Source: Stenotrophomonas hibiscicola ATCC 19867
GTDB taxonomy: Bacteria; Pseudomonadota; Gammaproteobacteria; Xanthomonadales; Xanthomonadaceae
Length of the DNA stretch: 64,000 nt
Assembly (NCBI RefSeq): GCF_000382065.1
Contig: NZ_KB907502.1
Location: forward strand, 337,698 to 401,697
Direction: 5' to 3'
How positions within the stretch are numbered: the first letter of the stretch is position 1; each line of letters opens with the position of its first letter. Both the position numbers and the translations under genes were made by a program. The notes beneath the pieces were generated by a model that saw only the letters and a list, made by a program, of their open reading frames with translations, was not told the origin of the DNA and made no database searches. This document shows positions 47,963 through 61,176 of the stretch, piece after piece.

Positions 47963-48063
47963 GGGTGTCTCCTGCAGGCCGGGGCGCGCTGCATGCAGGC
48001 GTCGCGGCGGAATGTCGGATCGGCGCGGTGGCCGGACGAGAGGGCGTGCTCGGGGCGCGCCGG

Positions 48064-49536
<1,473 letters not shown>

Positions 49537-49574
49537 GGGGCGTACTCCTTGGAAGGGGGCGGGTGCTGAAGCGC

Positions 49575-50165
49575 TTATAGCGCGACAGCCTGCAACTGGA
49601 AGTCGATATAGCCGTAAGCGATGCGCCGGGACTTCTCGGCGTTGAACTGGCCGCCGACCAGGCTGCCACGCAGCCACAGGCCGTCGATCATCGCGGCCAG
49701 GCCGCGGGCGGCCAGGCGGGCCTGCGGGTGGGGCAGCAGGCGGTTGAACTGGTGGCACAGGTTGGAGAACAGGCGCTGGTCGTTGGCGCGCTGCAGGCGG
49801 GCCAGTTCCGGCTGGTGCATGCTCGCGGCCCAGAAGGTGAGCCAGACGCGCATCGCGGTGCCGTTGATCTGGCTGTCGTCGAAGTTGCCGTCGACGATGG
49901 CGCGCAGCTGCTCGCGCGGGTCGTCGCTGGCGTCGGCGCGGTAGCGGGCGACCGCGTCCTTCAGCTCGCGCAGGATCTGCCGCATTGCAGCATTGAGCAG
50001 GCCGTCCTTGTCGCCGAAGTAGTGGGCGACGATGCCGCTGGACAACCCTGCCTTCTTCGCGATGGTGGCGACGGTCGCATCGGCCATGCCGATCTCGTCG
50101 ATGGTCTGGAAAGTGGCCCGGATCAGCTGTTCGCGCCGTACCGGTTCCACGCCTTTCTTCGGCAT
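49575..50165 (-). CDS. betI: TetR-family choline-responsive repressor BetI
   Basis: A 196-residue repressor. The N-terminal helix-turn-helix is [49 protein letters not shown]; the C-terminal part has the BetI pattern [25 protein letters not shown] and LIDG-like [11 protein letters not shown]. Start at 50165 ([14 protein letters not shown]). Choline releases it from the operator; the perfect palindrome at 50217-50244 sits between its start and the divergent transporter gene and is the obvious binding site. Confidence 0.95.
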   Translation of the reverse strand: MPKKGVEPVRREQLIRATFQTIDEIGMADATVATIAKKAGLSSGIVAHYFGDKDGLLNAAMRQILRELKDAVARYRADASDDPREQLRAIVDGNFDDSQINGTAMRVWLTFWAASMHQPELARLQRANDQRLFSNLCHQFNRLLPHPQARLAARGLAAMIDGLWLRGSLVGGQFNAEKSRRIAYGYIDFQLQAVAL

Positions 50166-50216
50166 TGTCTCTCCACGGATTGCGACCCGAAGGATCGGCT
50201 GCCCGCCATTATGCTT

Positions 50217-50244
50217 TTTATTGATTGAACGTTCAATCAATAAA
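50217..50244. promoter_or_regulatory. BetI operator palindrome
   Basis: A perfect 28-base palindrome: TTTATTGATTGAAC followed by its exact complement. It lies 52 bases before betI and 90 before betT, in the only AT-rich stretch of the divergent region, so it can control both directions. The site type matches known BetI operators. Confidence 0.9.
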
Positions 50245-50333
50245 CCCTAGGATGCGCTCGCGCCCCACGCCATGGGCCCGGTTTACCGGTCCGGCCCCGC
50301 CCATGTACTCCCCCGGACTGATGAGACGATCCC

Positions 50334-51884
50334 ATGTCTTCCCTGGCTCATCCCAAGCGTTCGCCCCTGCGCTTGAACCGTTTTGTCTTCCTCAGCTCCT
50401 CGGTGTCGATCGGCATCCTCGGGCTGCTCACCGTTCTCTATCCCGAAGGCAGCGAGCACTGGCTGCAATGGGCGCAGGCCGAGGTGTCGGCCGCGTTCGG
50501 CTGGTGGTACATGCTGCTGATCGTGCTGTGCCTGGGCTTCGTGCTGTGGCTGGCGTTCTCGCCGTATGGCCGCATCCGCCTGGGCCACAACGAGGAATCA
50601 CCGGCCTTCGGCTACGTGGCCTGGGTCTCGATGCTGTTCTCGGCCGGCATCGGCATCGCGCTGCTGTACTACGGCGCCTACGAGCCGCTGGACCATTTCC
50701 TGCATCCGCCCGGGCAACCCGGCGGCACCGTGGCCGCCGGCCGCGAGGCGATGGTGCTGACCTTCCTGCACTGGGGCCTGCACGGCTGGGCGCTGTATGC
50801 GCTGGTCGGTGTGGCACTGGGCTACTTCGCCTACCGCCGCGACCTGCCGCTGGCGCTGCGCTCGGCGCTGTACCCGATCTTCGGTGAGCGCATCCATGGC
50901 CGCATCGGCGACATGGTGGATGGCTTCGGCATCCTGGCCACGCTGATCTCGATGGTGACCAACCTCGGCATCGGCGCGCTGGTGGTGCAGTCCGGCCTGG
51001 TCTACCTGTTCCACATCCCGGATACGCCGCAGGTGCTGGTGGCGATCGTGCTGGTGATGATGGTGGTGGCCACCATCGGCGTGGTTGCAGGCGTGGAAAA
51101 GGGCATTGCCTGGCTCTCCAACCTCAACGTGCGCCTGCTGTGCGGCCTGCTGCTGTTCGTGCTGGTCACCGGCCCGACCCTGCACCTGTTCGATGGCCTG
51201 ATCCAGAACACCGGCGATTACCTCGGTGCGTTCGTGCGCAAGAGTTTCGACATGTACCTCAACGACCCGAAGGGGCGTGAGTGGATGGGCTCGTGGACGC
51301 TGTTCTACTGGGCCTGGTGGATCGCCTGGGCGCCGTTCGTCGGCCTTTTCGTGGCGCGCATCTCGCGGGGACGCACCATCCGTGAAGTTGTCATGGGCGT
51401 GCTTCTCATCCCGCTCGGTTTCACCCTGGCGTGGCTGTCGATCTTCGGCAACACCGCCATCGACCTGGTCCTCAACCATGGCCAGGCGATCCTGGGCGAC
51501 GTGGCCCAGCACGATGCGGCGATGACGCTGTTCAAGCTGCTGGAATACCTGCCCGGCGCGCCGTACGTGGCCGGTGCTGCGGTGGTGATTGGTTTCGTGC
51601 TGTTCCTGACCCCGGTCGATTCGGGCACGCTGATGATCGCCAATCTGTGCACCCGTCGTGTCGATGACGGCGTCGAGGACGGTCACGACGCACCGATCTG
51701 GCTGCGCGTGTTCTGGGCGGCGGGCATCACCGTGGCCAGCGTTGGCCTGCTGCTGGCCGGCAACTTCAGCGCGATGCAGACGGCGGTGGTGCTGTGCGGC
51801 CTGCCGTTCTCGTTCACCCTGGCGTTCTACATGTGGGGCCTGCTGAAGGCGCTGCGCACCGACCCGGACGCACCGCGCCGCTGA
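50334..51884 (+). CDS. betT: BCCT-family choline/betaine transporter
   Basis: A 516-residue transporter with about 12 membrane helices. The BCCT core is WTLFYWAWWIAWAPFVGLFVARISRGRTIREVV with the Trp-box, a gating Gly-rich helix (FSAGIGIALLYYGAYEPLDHF) and MVTNLGIGALVVQSGL. It lacks the long cytosolic C-terminal osmosensory tail of E. coli BetT (677 residues), so it is likely osmosensing-poor, like short BetT/BetS-type carriers. It is divergent from betI across the operator and supplies choline to BetA/BetB. Confidence 0.9.
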   Translation: MSSLAHPKRSPLRLNRFVFLSSSVSIGILGLLTVLYPEGSEHWLQWAQAEVSAAFGWWYMLLIVLCLGFVLWLAFSPYGRIRLGHNEESPAFGYVAWVSMLFSAGIGIALLYYGAYEPLDHFLHPPGQPGGTVAAGREAMVLTFLHWGLHGWALYALVGVALGYFAYRRDLPLALRSALYPIFGERIHGRIGDMVDGFGILATLISMVTNLGIGALVVQSGLVYLFHIPDTPQVLVAIVLVMMVVATIGVVAGVEKGIAWLSNLNVRLLCGLLLFVLVTGPTLHLFDGLIQNTGDYLGAFVRKSFDMYLNDPKGREWMGSWTLFYWAWWIAWAPFVGLFVARISRGRTIREVVMGVLLIPLGFTLAWLSIFGNTAIDLVLNHGQAILGDVAQHDAAMTLFKLLEYLPGAPYVAGAAVVIGFVLFLTPVDSGTLMIANLCTRRVDDGVEDGHDAPIWLRVFWAAGITVASVGLLLAGNFSAMQTAVVLCGLPFSFTLAFYMWGLLKALRTDPDAPRR

Positions 51885-51892
51885 GTGCTTCT

Positions 51893-51957
51893 GTAGAGCC
51901 GAGCCCATGCTCGGCTGCTGTCGGCGCAGAAGCAGCCGAGCGCAGGCTCGGCTCTAC
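51893..51957. repeat. SMAG-type REP dimer
   Basis: GTAGAGCCGAGC..GCTCGGCT and AGCCGAGC..GCTCGGCTCTAC form an inverted pair right after betT, closely related to the dimers around 28 and 29.5 kb. Confidence 0.9.
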
Positions 51958-51973
51958 AGGGGGGTGCATCGCA

Positions 51974-52014
51974 AACGGAAAGGGCCGGATCCGTGCGGAT
52001 CCGGCCCTTTTCCG

Positions 52015-52016
<2 letters not shown>
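51974..52016. terminator. Bidirectional terminator between betT and acnA
   Basis: AACGGAAAGGGCCGGATCC pairs with GGATCCGGCCCTTTTCCGTT around a 4-base loop. The CCCTTTTCC/GGAAAGGG ends give A/T tracts on both sides, and the right arm reaches into the acnA stop codon. Confidence 0.75.
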
Positions 52017-54768
<2,752 letters not shown>

Positions 54769-55032
54769 GCGGGGTAACTCCTTCTTGCGGATGGCTTGCA
54801 GTGGCCCGCGCATGGGCGGACCTGCTTGCGGTCGCCGGTGGCCTGGTGGCCCCGGAAGTTCCAGTATGAACCCGAAACTGAATGGATTCACCCGGGCCGG
54901 GTTCGGCCTGCGGCATCGGTTCCAGACTACAGGGGAGGGTGTATGGCGTATGTCACGTTTGTGGCCGATCCTTTGCGAGGCAAGGGCTGGCAGGGTGCCG
55001 GTCCTGTTCAGGGTGGAAGTATGCCCAAGGAA

Positions 55033-55053
55033 GTATGTATAATTTGTGCATAC
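55033..55053 (+). promoter_or_regulatory. Promoter and operator of the toxin-antitoxin pair
   Basis: GTATGTA and TGCATAC form an imperfect inverted repeat that contains TATAAT (55038-55043), a perfect -10. A repressor bound there would block RNA polymerase, as expected for autoregulation by an AbrB-type antitoxin. No other gene is seen in 54769-55069. Confidence 0.7.
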
Positions 55054-55069
55054 TCTGGAGGGCCTACCG

Positions 55070-55294
55070 ATGGAAGCCACTGTTGCAGAACGCGGACAGA
55101 TCACCCTGCCCAAGGCGGTGCGTGATGCCCTCGGCCTGACCAAGGGCACGCTGCTGAAGGTCGAGCTGGACGGCAGCCGCATCATCCTGCGCAAGAGTGT
55201 TGACGATGCCATTTCACGGGCGCGCGGCAAGTTCGCGCTGGACGGCTTCGAATCGTCCGATGCGGCAGTACGCGCGGTGCGTGACGAGGAATAA
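55070..55294 (+). CDS. vapB: AbrB/MazE-type antitoxin (VapB-like)
   Basis: A 74-residue protein with the swapped-hairpin DNA-binding pattern [21 protein letters not shown] and [14 protein letters not shown], then a toxin-binding tail ([18 protein letters not shown]). The ATG at 55070 follows GGAGGG by 7 bases. The PIN toxin gene starts three bases after its stop. It likely neutralises the toxin and represses the pair through the repeat over the -10. Confidence 0.9.
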   Translation: MEATVAERGQITLPKAVRDALGLTKGTLLKVELDGSRIILRKSVDDAISRARGKFALDGFESSDAAVRAVRDEE

Positions 55295-55297
55295 GCC

Positions 55298-55699
55298 GTG
55301 ATGATCGCCGTCGATTCACCGGTGCTGGTCGAGCTACTCAGCAATGGTCCGCAGGCCGATGCGGTGGAGGCCATCCTCCGGCAGAGCCTGGTGGGTGGCC
55401 GTGTGGTGGTCTGCGGCGCGACCCTGGCCGAGGTCTGCGCATCGCTGCGCGGCGGCGCCGAGGTGCTCGAAGCGCTGGAAGAAATGGGCGTGCACTTCAA
55501 CCCGATGGAAGCCAAGTCGGCGCTGCGCGCGGGCGAGATGCACCGCCGTCATCGCCAGCGTGGCGGCAGCCGCCGCAGCCTGGACGAATTCATGGTCGGC
55601 GCCCACGCACTGCTGCAGTGCGATGGCCTGATCACCTGGAACGACACGTTTTACCGCGACTACTTCAAGGGCCTGAAGCTGATCGTGCCGCACGCCTGA
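55298..55699 (+). CDS. vapC: PIN-domain toxin, probable ribonuclease (VapC-like)
   Basis: A 133-residue PIN-domain protein. Acidic metal-binding residues are present: Asp6 ([10 protein letters not shown]), Glu45 (GATLAEVC), Asp96 ([12 protein letters not shown]) and Asp116 ([12 protein letters not shown]), so the nuclease looks intact. The GTG at 55298 or the ATG at 55301 may start it. It would cleave RNA when the antitoxin is lost. acnB starts only 43 bases after its stop, so transcripts may continue into acnB. Confidence 0.9.
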   Translation: MMIAVDSPVLVELLSNGPQADAVEAILRQSLVGGRVVVCGATLAEVCASLRGGAEVLEALEEMGVHFNPMEAKSALRAGEMHRRHRQRGGSRRSLDEFMVGAHALLQCDGLITWNDTFYRDYFKGLKLIVPHA

Positions 55700-55742
55700 G
55701 CCCACTTTGTTATTTCAACCTACGCATTACCCGGGAGTTGTC

Positions 55743-58334
55743 ATGTTGGAAGCCTACCGCCACCACGTCGCCGAGCGCGCTGCGCTTGGCATCCCGCCGC
55801 TGCCGCTGAGCGCGCAGCAGACGGCCGATGTCATCGAACTGCTGAAGAACCCGCCGCAGGGCGAGGCCGAGTTCCTGCTCGACCTGCTGACCCACCGCGT
55901 GCCGGCCGGCGTCGATGACGCAGCCAAGGTCAAGGCCTCGTACCTGGCCGCGATCGCGCTGGGCAGCGAGCAGAACCCGCTGATCAGCCGCGAGCGCGCC
56001 ACCGAACTGCTGGGCACCATGCTCGGCGGTTACAACGTCGCCCCGCTGGTGCAGCTGCTGGACGACGCCAGCGTCGGCACCATCGCCGCCAACGGCCTGA
56101 AGAAGACCCTGCTGGTGTTCGACGCCTTCCACGACGTGCAGGAAAAGGCCAAGGCCGGCAACGCCAACGCCCAGGCCGTGCTGCAGAGCTGGGCCGATGC
56201 CGAGTGGTTCACCAGCAACCCGGAAGTGCCGCAGAGCCTGACCGTCACCGTGTTCAAGGTGCCGGGCGAGACCAACACCGACGACCTGTCGCCGGCGCCG
56301 GACGCGACCACCCGCCCGGACATCCCGATGCACGCCCTGGCGATGCTGAAGAACAAGCGCGACGACGCGCCGTTCACCCCGGAAGAAGACGGCAAGCGCG
56401 GCCCGATCCAGCAGATCCTCGACCTGAAGGACAAGGGCCACCTGGTCGCCTACGTCGGCGACGTGGTCGGTACCGGCTCCTCGCGCAAGTCGGCCACCAA
56501 CAGCGTGCTGTGGTGGACCGGCGATGACATTCCGTACATCCCGAACAAGCGCGCCGGTGGCGTGTGCCTGGGCGGCAAGATCGCGCCGATCTTCTACAAC
56601 ACCATGGAAGATGCCGGTGCGCTGCCGATCGAGCTGGACGTGTCGAAGATGGAGCACGGCGACGTCATCGAGCTGCGCCCGTACGAAGGCAAGGCGCTGA
56701 AGAACGGCGAGGTGATCGCCGAATTCCAGGTCAAGTCCGACGTGCTGTTCGACGAAGTGCGTGCCGGTGGCCGCATCCCGCTGATCATCGGCCGTGGCCT
56801 GACCGGCAAGGCGCGAGAAGCGCTGGGCCTGGCCCCGACCGACCTGTTCCGCCTGCCGGTGCAGCCGGCCGATACCGGCAAGGGCTTCTCGCTGGCGCAG
56901 AAGATGGTCGGCCGCGCCTGTGGCCTGCCGGAAGGCCAGGGCATGCGCCCGGGCACGTACTGCGAACCGAAGATGACCTCGGTCGGCTCGCAGGACACCA
57001 CCGGCCCGATGACCCGTGACGAGCTGAAGGACCTGGCCTGCCTGGGCTTCTCGGCCGACCTGGTGATGCAGTCGTTCTGCCACACTGCCGCCTACCCGAA
57101 GCCGGTGGACGTGAAGACCCACCACACCCTGCCGGAGTTCATCTCCACCCGTGGCGGCGTCTCGCTGCGCCCGGGCGACGGCGTGATCCACAGCTGGCTC
57201 AACCGCATGCTGCTGCCGGACACCGTCGGTACCGGTGGTGACTCGCACACCCGTTTCCCGGTGGGCATTTCGTTCCCGGCCGGTTCGGGCCTGGTCGCCT
57301 TCGCTGCGGCCACCGGCGTGATGCCGCTGGACATGCCGGAGTCGGTGCTGGTGCGCTTCAAGGGCAAGATGCAGCCGGGCGTGACCCTGCGTGACCTGGT
57401 CAACGCGATCCCGCTGTACGCGATCAAGTCGGGCCTGCTGACCGTGGCCAAGGCCGGCAAGAAGAACATCTTCTCCGGCCGCATCCTGGAAATCGAAGGC
57501 CTGCCGGAGCTGAAGGTCGAACAGGCGTTCGAACTGTCCGACGCCTCGGCCGAGCGTTCGGCGGCCGGTTGCTCGGTGCGCCTGAACAAGGAACCGATCA
57601 TCGAGTACCTGACCAGCAACATCACCCTGCTGAAGTGGATGATTGCCGAGGGGTACCAGGATCCGCGCTCGCTGCAGCGCCGCATCGAGAAGATGGAAGC
57701 GTGGCTGGCCAACCCGCAGCTGCTGGAGCCGGATGCCGACGCCGAGTACGCCGCCGTCATCGAGATCGACCTGGCCGACATCCACGAGCCGATCGTGGCC
57801 TGCCCGAACGACCCGGACGACGTGAAGACCCTGTCCGAGGTGGCCGGTGCCAAGATCGACGAAGTGTTCATCGGTTCGTGCATGACCAACATCGGGCACT
57901 TCCGTGCCGCTGCGAAGCTGCTGGAAGGCAAGCGTGACCTGCCGACCCGCCTGTGGGTGGCCCCGCCGACCAAGATGGATGCTTCGGAGCTGACCAAGGA
58001 GGGCGTGTACGGCACCTTCGGCGCTACCGGCGCACGCATGGAAATGCCGGGCTGCTCGCTGTGCATGGGCAACCAGGCGCAGATCCGCGAGGGTTCCACC
58101 GCGATGTCGACCTCGACCCGCAACTTCCCGAACCGCCTGGGCCGCAACACCAACGTGTACCTGGGTTCGGCGGAGCTGGCCGCGATCTGCTCGCGTCTGG
58201 GCCGCATCCCGACCAAGGAGGAGTACATGGCGGACATCGGCGTGATCAACGCCAATGGTGCGGAGATCTACCGCTACATGAACTTTGACCAGATCGAGGA
58301 ATACCAGGACGTGGCCAAGTCGGTCGCTGCCTGA
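55743..58334 (+). CDS. acnB: Aconitate hydratase B
   Basis: An 863-residue AcnB with the HEAT-like N-terminal domain first ([21 protein letters not shown]), then the swivel domain ([20 protein letters not shown]) and the cluster domain. Cys ligands are in [17 protein letters not shown] and [19 protein letters not shown] lies 7 bases before the ATG at 55743. AcnB is the main TCA aconitase and can bind its mRNA as an iron sensor in other bacteria. It follows the toxin gene closely and ends at a strong terminator. Confidence 0.97.
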   Translation: MLEAYRHHVAERAALGIPPLPLSAQQTADVIELLKNPPQGEAEFLLDLLTHRVPAGVDDAAKVKASYLAAIALGSEQNPLISRERATELLGTMLGGYNVAPLVQLLDDASVGTIAANGLKKTLLVFDAFHDVQEKAKAGNANAQAVLQSWADAEWFTSNPEVPQSLTVTVFKVPGETNTDDLSPAPDATTRPDIPMHALAMLKNKRDDAPFTPEEDGKRGPIQQILDLKDKGHLVAYVGDVVGTGSSRKSATNSVLWWTGDDIPYIPNKRAGGVCLGGKIAPIFYNTMEDAGALPIELDVSKMEHGDVIELRPYEGKALKNGEVIAEFQVKSDVLFDEVRAGGRIPLIIGRGLTGKAREALGLAPTDLFRLPVQPADTGKGFSLAQKMVGRACGLPEGQGMRPGTYCEPKMTSVGSQDTTGPMTRDELKDLACLGFSADLVMQSFCHTAAYPKPVDVKTHHTLPEFISTRGGVSLRPGDGVIHSWLNRMLLPDTVGTGGDSHTRFPVGISFPAGSGLVAFAAATGVMPLDMPESVLVRFKGKMQPGVTLRDLVNAIPLYAIKSGLLTVAKAGKKNIFSGRILEIEGLPELKVEQAFELSDASAERSAAGCSVRLNKEPIIEYLTSNITLLKWMIAEGYQDPRSLQRRIEKMEAWLANPQLLEPDADAEYAAVIEIDLADIHEPIVACPNDPDDVKTLSEVAGAKIDEVFIGSCMTNIGHFRAAAKLLEGKRDLPTRLWVAPPTKMDASELTKEGVYGTFGATGARMEMPGCSLCMGNQAQIREGSTAMSTSTRNFPNRLGRNTNVYLGSAELAAICSRLGRIPTKEEYMADIGVINANGAEIYRYMNFDQIEEYQDVAKSVAA

Positions 58335-58345
58335 TGCGGTAACTG

Positions 58346-58375
58346 AAAACCCCCGGCTTGCGCCGGGGGTTTTTT
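58346..58375 (+). terminator. Intrinsic terminator of acnB
   Basis: ACCCCCGGC, a short TTGC loop and GCCGGGGGT followed by six T, 12 bases after the acnB stop. Confidence 0.95.
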
Positions 58376-58425
58376 GTGAGCGGACAACGCATGGGGGTGG
58401 CGGCTGCTGGCCGGCACCCCGATGA

Positions 58426-58465
58426 AACGAAGAACCCTCGGTGAAAGCCGGGGGTTCTTTCGTTG
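58426..58465. terminator. Second hairpin with A/T flanks
   Basis: AACGAA-GAACCCTCGG pairs with CCGGGGGTTCTTTCGTT with a few mismatches. It is symmetric, so it may serve the minus-strand cheB transcript as well as read-through from acnB. Confidence 0.6.
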
Positions 58466-58476
58466 CCTGATGGCCT

Positions 58477-58575
58477 GTAGCGCCGAGTCCATGCTTGGCT
58501 GCTGTTCGTGCGATGCGCGATGAGTCGAGCGCGGCTCGACTCTACAAAGGCATCCACGCATGGCGTGGATCTACT
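58477..58575. repeat. SMAG-type REP dimer plus a monomer
   Basis: GTAGCGCCGAG..TTGGCTGC and GAGTCGAGCGCGGCTCGACTCTAC (58477-58545) form an inverted pair. A third stem, ATCCACGCATGGCGTGGAT ending in CTAC, lies at 58553-58575. Together they fill the gap before the cheB stop. Confidence 0.8.
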
Positions 58576-58606
58576 GACCGCGGAGTCCTTGAGCCGCGGC
58601 GCGCAA

Positions 58607-59680
58607 TCAGCCGCGGGAGAGCGCCAGCAGCCGTTCGGCGATCCGCTCCAGCGGCACCTGTTCCTCAGCGGCGCCGAGTTTGAACGCTGCACCGGGCATG
58701 CCCCAGACCACGCTGGTGGCCTCGTCCTGCACCAGTGTCGGCGCGCCGGCCTGGCGCATTTCCAGCAGGCCGCGTGCGCCGTCGTCACCCATGCCGGTGA
58801 GGATGGCCCCGATGGCATTGCCACCCGCGCTCTGCGCGACCGAGCGGAACAGCACGTCCACCGCCGGCTTGTGCCGGTTCACCGCCGGGCCATCGTCGAT
58901 GCGGCAGCGCCAGCGTGCACCGTCGCGGATGATGCGCAGGTGCTTGCCGCCGGGTGGCAGGTAGGCATGGCCGGGCAGCACCGCTTCGCCGTCGCTGGCC
59001 TCGCGCACGGCCATGGCCGAGTGGCGGTCCAGGCGTTCGGCGAAGGCGCTGCTGAAGCTGGCCGGCAGGTGCTGGGTCATCACCACGGCGGGCGCGTCGG
59101 CCGGCATGCCTTCCAGCACCACGCGCAGCGCTTCGGTGCCACCGGCTGACGAGCCGATCGCGATCAGGCGGTCGGTGGTACGGAACTGCGGCGAAGCAGC
59201 ACGCGTTGCCGGCGCTGCGTCCAGCGTGAGCTTCGGGGCGGCCGCGCGCACCAGCGGTCGCACCCGCGAGCGCGCCGCCATCTTCACCTTGGCGATGATT
59301 TCGTCGGCGTACCCCTGCAGGCCGCGTGCGACGTCCAGCTTGGGCTTGGAGACGAAGTCCACCGCGCCCAGTGCCAGCGCCTGCAGCGTGGTGTCGGCGC
59401 CGCGTTCGGTCAGCGAAGAAATCATCACCACCGGCAGCGGGTGCAGCCGCATCAGGTTTTCCAGGAACGCCAGGCCGTCCATGCGCGGCATTTCCACGTC
59501 AAGCGTGATCACGTCCGGGGCCAGGCGCTTGATCTTCTCACGCGCCAGCAGCGGATCTGCGGCGGTGCCGACCACGTCGATGGCCGGGTCGCTGGACAGG
59601 ATTTCCGTGAGCATCTGCCGCACGACGGCAGAGTCGTCGACGATCAGGACCCGGCAGGGGGCGTTGCCGGTCAGGGTCAT
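58607..59680 (-). CDS. cheB: Chemotaxis methylesterase/glutamine deamidase CheB
   Basis: A 357-residue CheB that removes methyl groups from receptors. The receiver has the phospho-Asp in [13 protein letters not shown] and the Lys of FVSKPKL; the C-terminal methylesterase has the Ser-His-Asp triad in [25 protein letters not shown] and [13 protein letters not shown]. Start at 59680, overlapping the cheD stop by four bases (ATGA). It is the last gene of mcp-cheR-cheD-cheB; no cheA, cheW or cheY lies here, so this is an adaptation-only operon. Confidence 0.95.
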   Translation of the reverse strand: MTLTGNAPCRVLIVDDSAVVRQMLTEILSSDPAIDVVGTAADPLLAREKIKRLAPDVITLDVEMPRMDGLAFLENLMRLHPLPVVMISSLTERGADTTLQALALGAVDFVSKPKLDVARGLQGYADEIIAKVKMAARSRVRPLVRAAAPKLTLDAAPATRAASPQFRTTDRLIAIGSSAGGTEALRVVLEGMPADAPAVVMTQHLPASFSSAFAERLDRHSAMAVREASDGEAVLPGHAYLPPGGKHLRIIRDGARWRCRIDDGPAVNRHKPAVDVLFRSVAQSAGGNAIGAILTGMGDDGARGLLEMRQAGAPTLVQDEATSVVWGMPGAAFKLGAAEEQVPLERIAERLLALSRG

Positions 59681-60273
59681 TCGAACAACTCCACGCCACC
59701 GGTGACCGGGGCCTTGGACAGACGTGCACGCACGGCCGATTCGGTGGCAGCCACTTCGGCTTCGTGGGCATGCGGCAGGCGCTGCACCACCACGCGGCCG
59801 GTATCGGCGAAGAACCAGATCTTGCGCGGATGGATGCCGCACAGGTCCTCGGCGATGATCGGGATATGCTCGGCCTGGAGGTACTGGCGCACGAACTCGG
59901 CGTTACGGGTACCGACCGGATTGCTGGTGAATCCCTTGAGCACGTTGGCGCCGCCGAACACCTTGGCCTCGATGCGCTTGCGGTGGGCGCCGCGCTTGAG
60001 CATGTCGTTGATCAGCAGTTCCATCGCGTAGCTGCCGTAACGCGCGGGCGCGCCGTCGCCGGCATTGCCCTCGGGGAGCAGGAAATGGTTCATGCCACCG
60101 ATCTTCAGTACCGGGTCCCGCAGGCAGGCCGCCACGCAGGAACCCAGCGTGGTGGTCAGCGCGGTGGTGTCGTCCACCACCAGGTACTGGGTCGGCAGCA
60201 GCTTGGCGGCAATGGTCTGGAAGCGCGCATCCTGGTAGCGCATCACATCGTCGGTACGTAGCGAGGCGTTCAT
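59677..60273 (-). CDS. cheD: Chemoreceptor glutamine deamidase CheD
   Basis: A 198-residue CheD. The catalytic Cys-His-Thr set is seen in [15 protein letters not shown] (Cys) and [11 protein letters not shown] (His), with [12 protein letters not shown] and [12 protein letters not shown]. It deamidates Gln residues of receptors. Its stop overlaps the cheB start and its start overlaps the cheR stop by four bases, so the three are translationally coupled. Confidence 0.95.
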   Translation of the reverse strand: MNASLRTDDVMRYQDARFQTIAAKLLPTQYLVVDDTTALTTTLGSCVAACLRDPVLKIGGMNHFLLPEGNAGDGAPARYGSYAMELLINDMLKRGAHRKRIEAKVFGGANVLKGFTSNPVGTRNAEFVRQYLQAEHIPIIAEDLCGIHPRKIWFFADTGRVVVQRLPHAHEAEVAATESAVRARLSKAPVTGGVELFE

Positions 60274-61139
60274 GCACCGGCCTTTGCCGCGCGGCGGTAC
60301 AGGGTGCGGCCACAGGGCTGGATCAGGTCGGCGGCGTGCAGGTAGTTCTCCGAGTGTCCGGTGTAAAGCAGGCCGTCATCGGCCAGGTGCTGTACCAGCC
60401 GGCCGAGGATCGCGCGCTGGGTTGGCTTGTCGAAGTAGATCATCACGTTGCGGCAGAACAACGCATCGAACGGGCCGCCGACGTCGTAGCGCGGGGCAAG
60501 CAGGTTCAGTGGGCGGAACTCGATCAGCTCGCGCAGTGCCGGCAGCACGCGGCACTGGCCCTCGTTGGGGCCGCTGCCGCGCTGGAAGTAGCGCCGGCGC
60601 AGGTCCGGGTCGAGGTTGGTCACACGGTCGATGTTGTAGACACCTCGGCCGGCGGTGGCCAGCACCTGGGTGTCGACGTCGGTGGCGATGATGCGCACCG
60701 GCGGCTTCAGCGTACCGAAGGCCTCACAGGCGGCAATCGCCATTGAATAGGGTTCTTCGCCGGTGGACGCTGCGCACGACCACAACAGCAGCGGCGTGCG
60801 GCTGGAGCGCTGCTGCAGCTCCTCGCGCAGCTTGTCGAAGTGATGCGGTTCGCGGAAGAACGAGGTCAGGTTGGTGGTCAGGGCGTTGGTGAACGCCTGC
60901 CACTCGTCACCATCTTCCTGCTCGAGATGGTCCAGATACTGCTGGAAGCTGCGCATGCCCAGCGTGCGCAGGCGGCGCGACAGGCGGCCATAGACCATGT
61001 CGCGCTTGGCCGGAGCGAGGGCGATGCCCACGCGCTGGTAGATCAGGTCGCAGACGCGGCGGAAATCACGGTCGGCGAACTCGAATTCGCGCGGGCCGGT
61101 GACGATGGGAGTAGGACTTTGCACGGGGGACGTGTCCAT
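60270..61139 (-). CDS. cheR: Chemotaxis protein methyltransferase CheR
   Basis: A 289-residue CheR that methylates receptor Glu residues with SAM. The N-terminal helical domain is [27 protein letters not shown]; the SAM site is [19 protein letters not shown] with [11 protein letters not shown] and FCRNVMIYF. Its beta-subdomain probably docks the DWQEF tail of the receptor encoded 37 bases upstream. It overlaps cheD by four bases. Confidence 0.96.
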   Translation of the reverse strand: MDTSPVQSPTPIVTGPREFEFADRDFRRVCDLIYQRVGIALAPAKRDMVYGRLSRRLRTLGMRSFQQYLDHLEQEDGDEWQAFTNALTTNLTSFFREPHHFDKLREELQQRSSRTPLLLWSCAASTGEEPYSMAIAACEAFGTLKPPVRIIATDVDTQVLATAGRGVYNIDRVTNLDPDLRRRYFQRGSGPNEGQCRVLPALRELIEFRPLNLLAPRYDVGGPFDALFCRNVMIYFDKPTQRAILGRLVQHLADDGLLYTGHSENYLHAADLIQPCGRTLYRRAAKAGA

Positions 61140-61176
61140 CGGCAGAGGCGGCGGCCGAAGCCGCTGCGGGTGGGTC

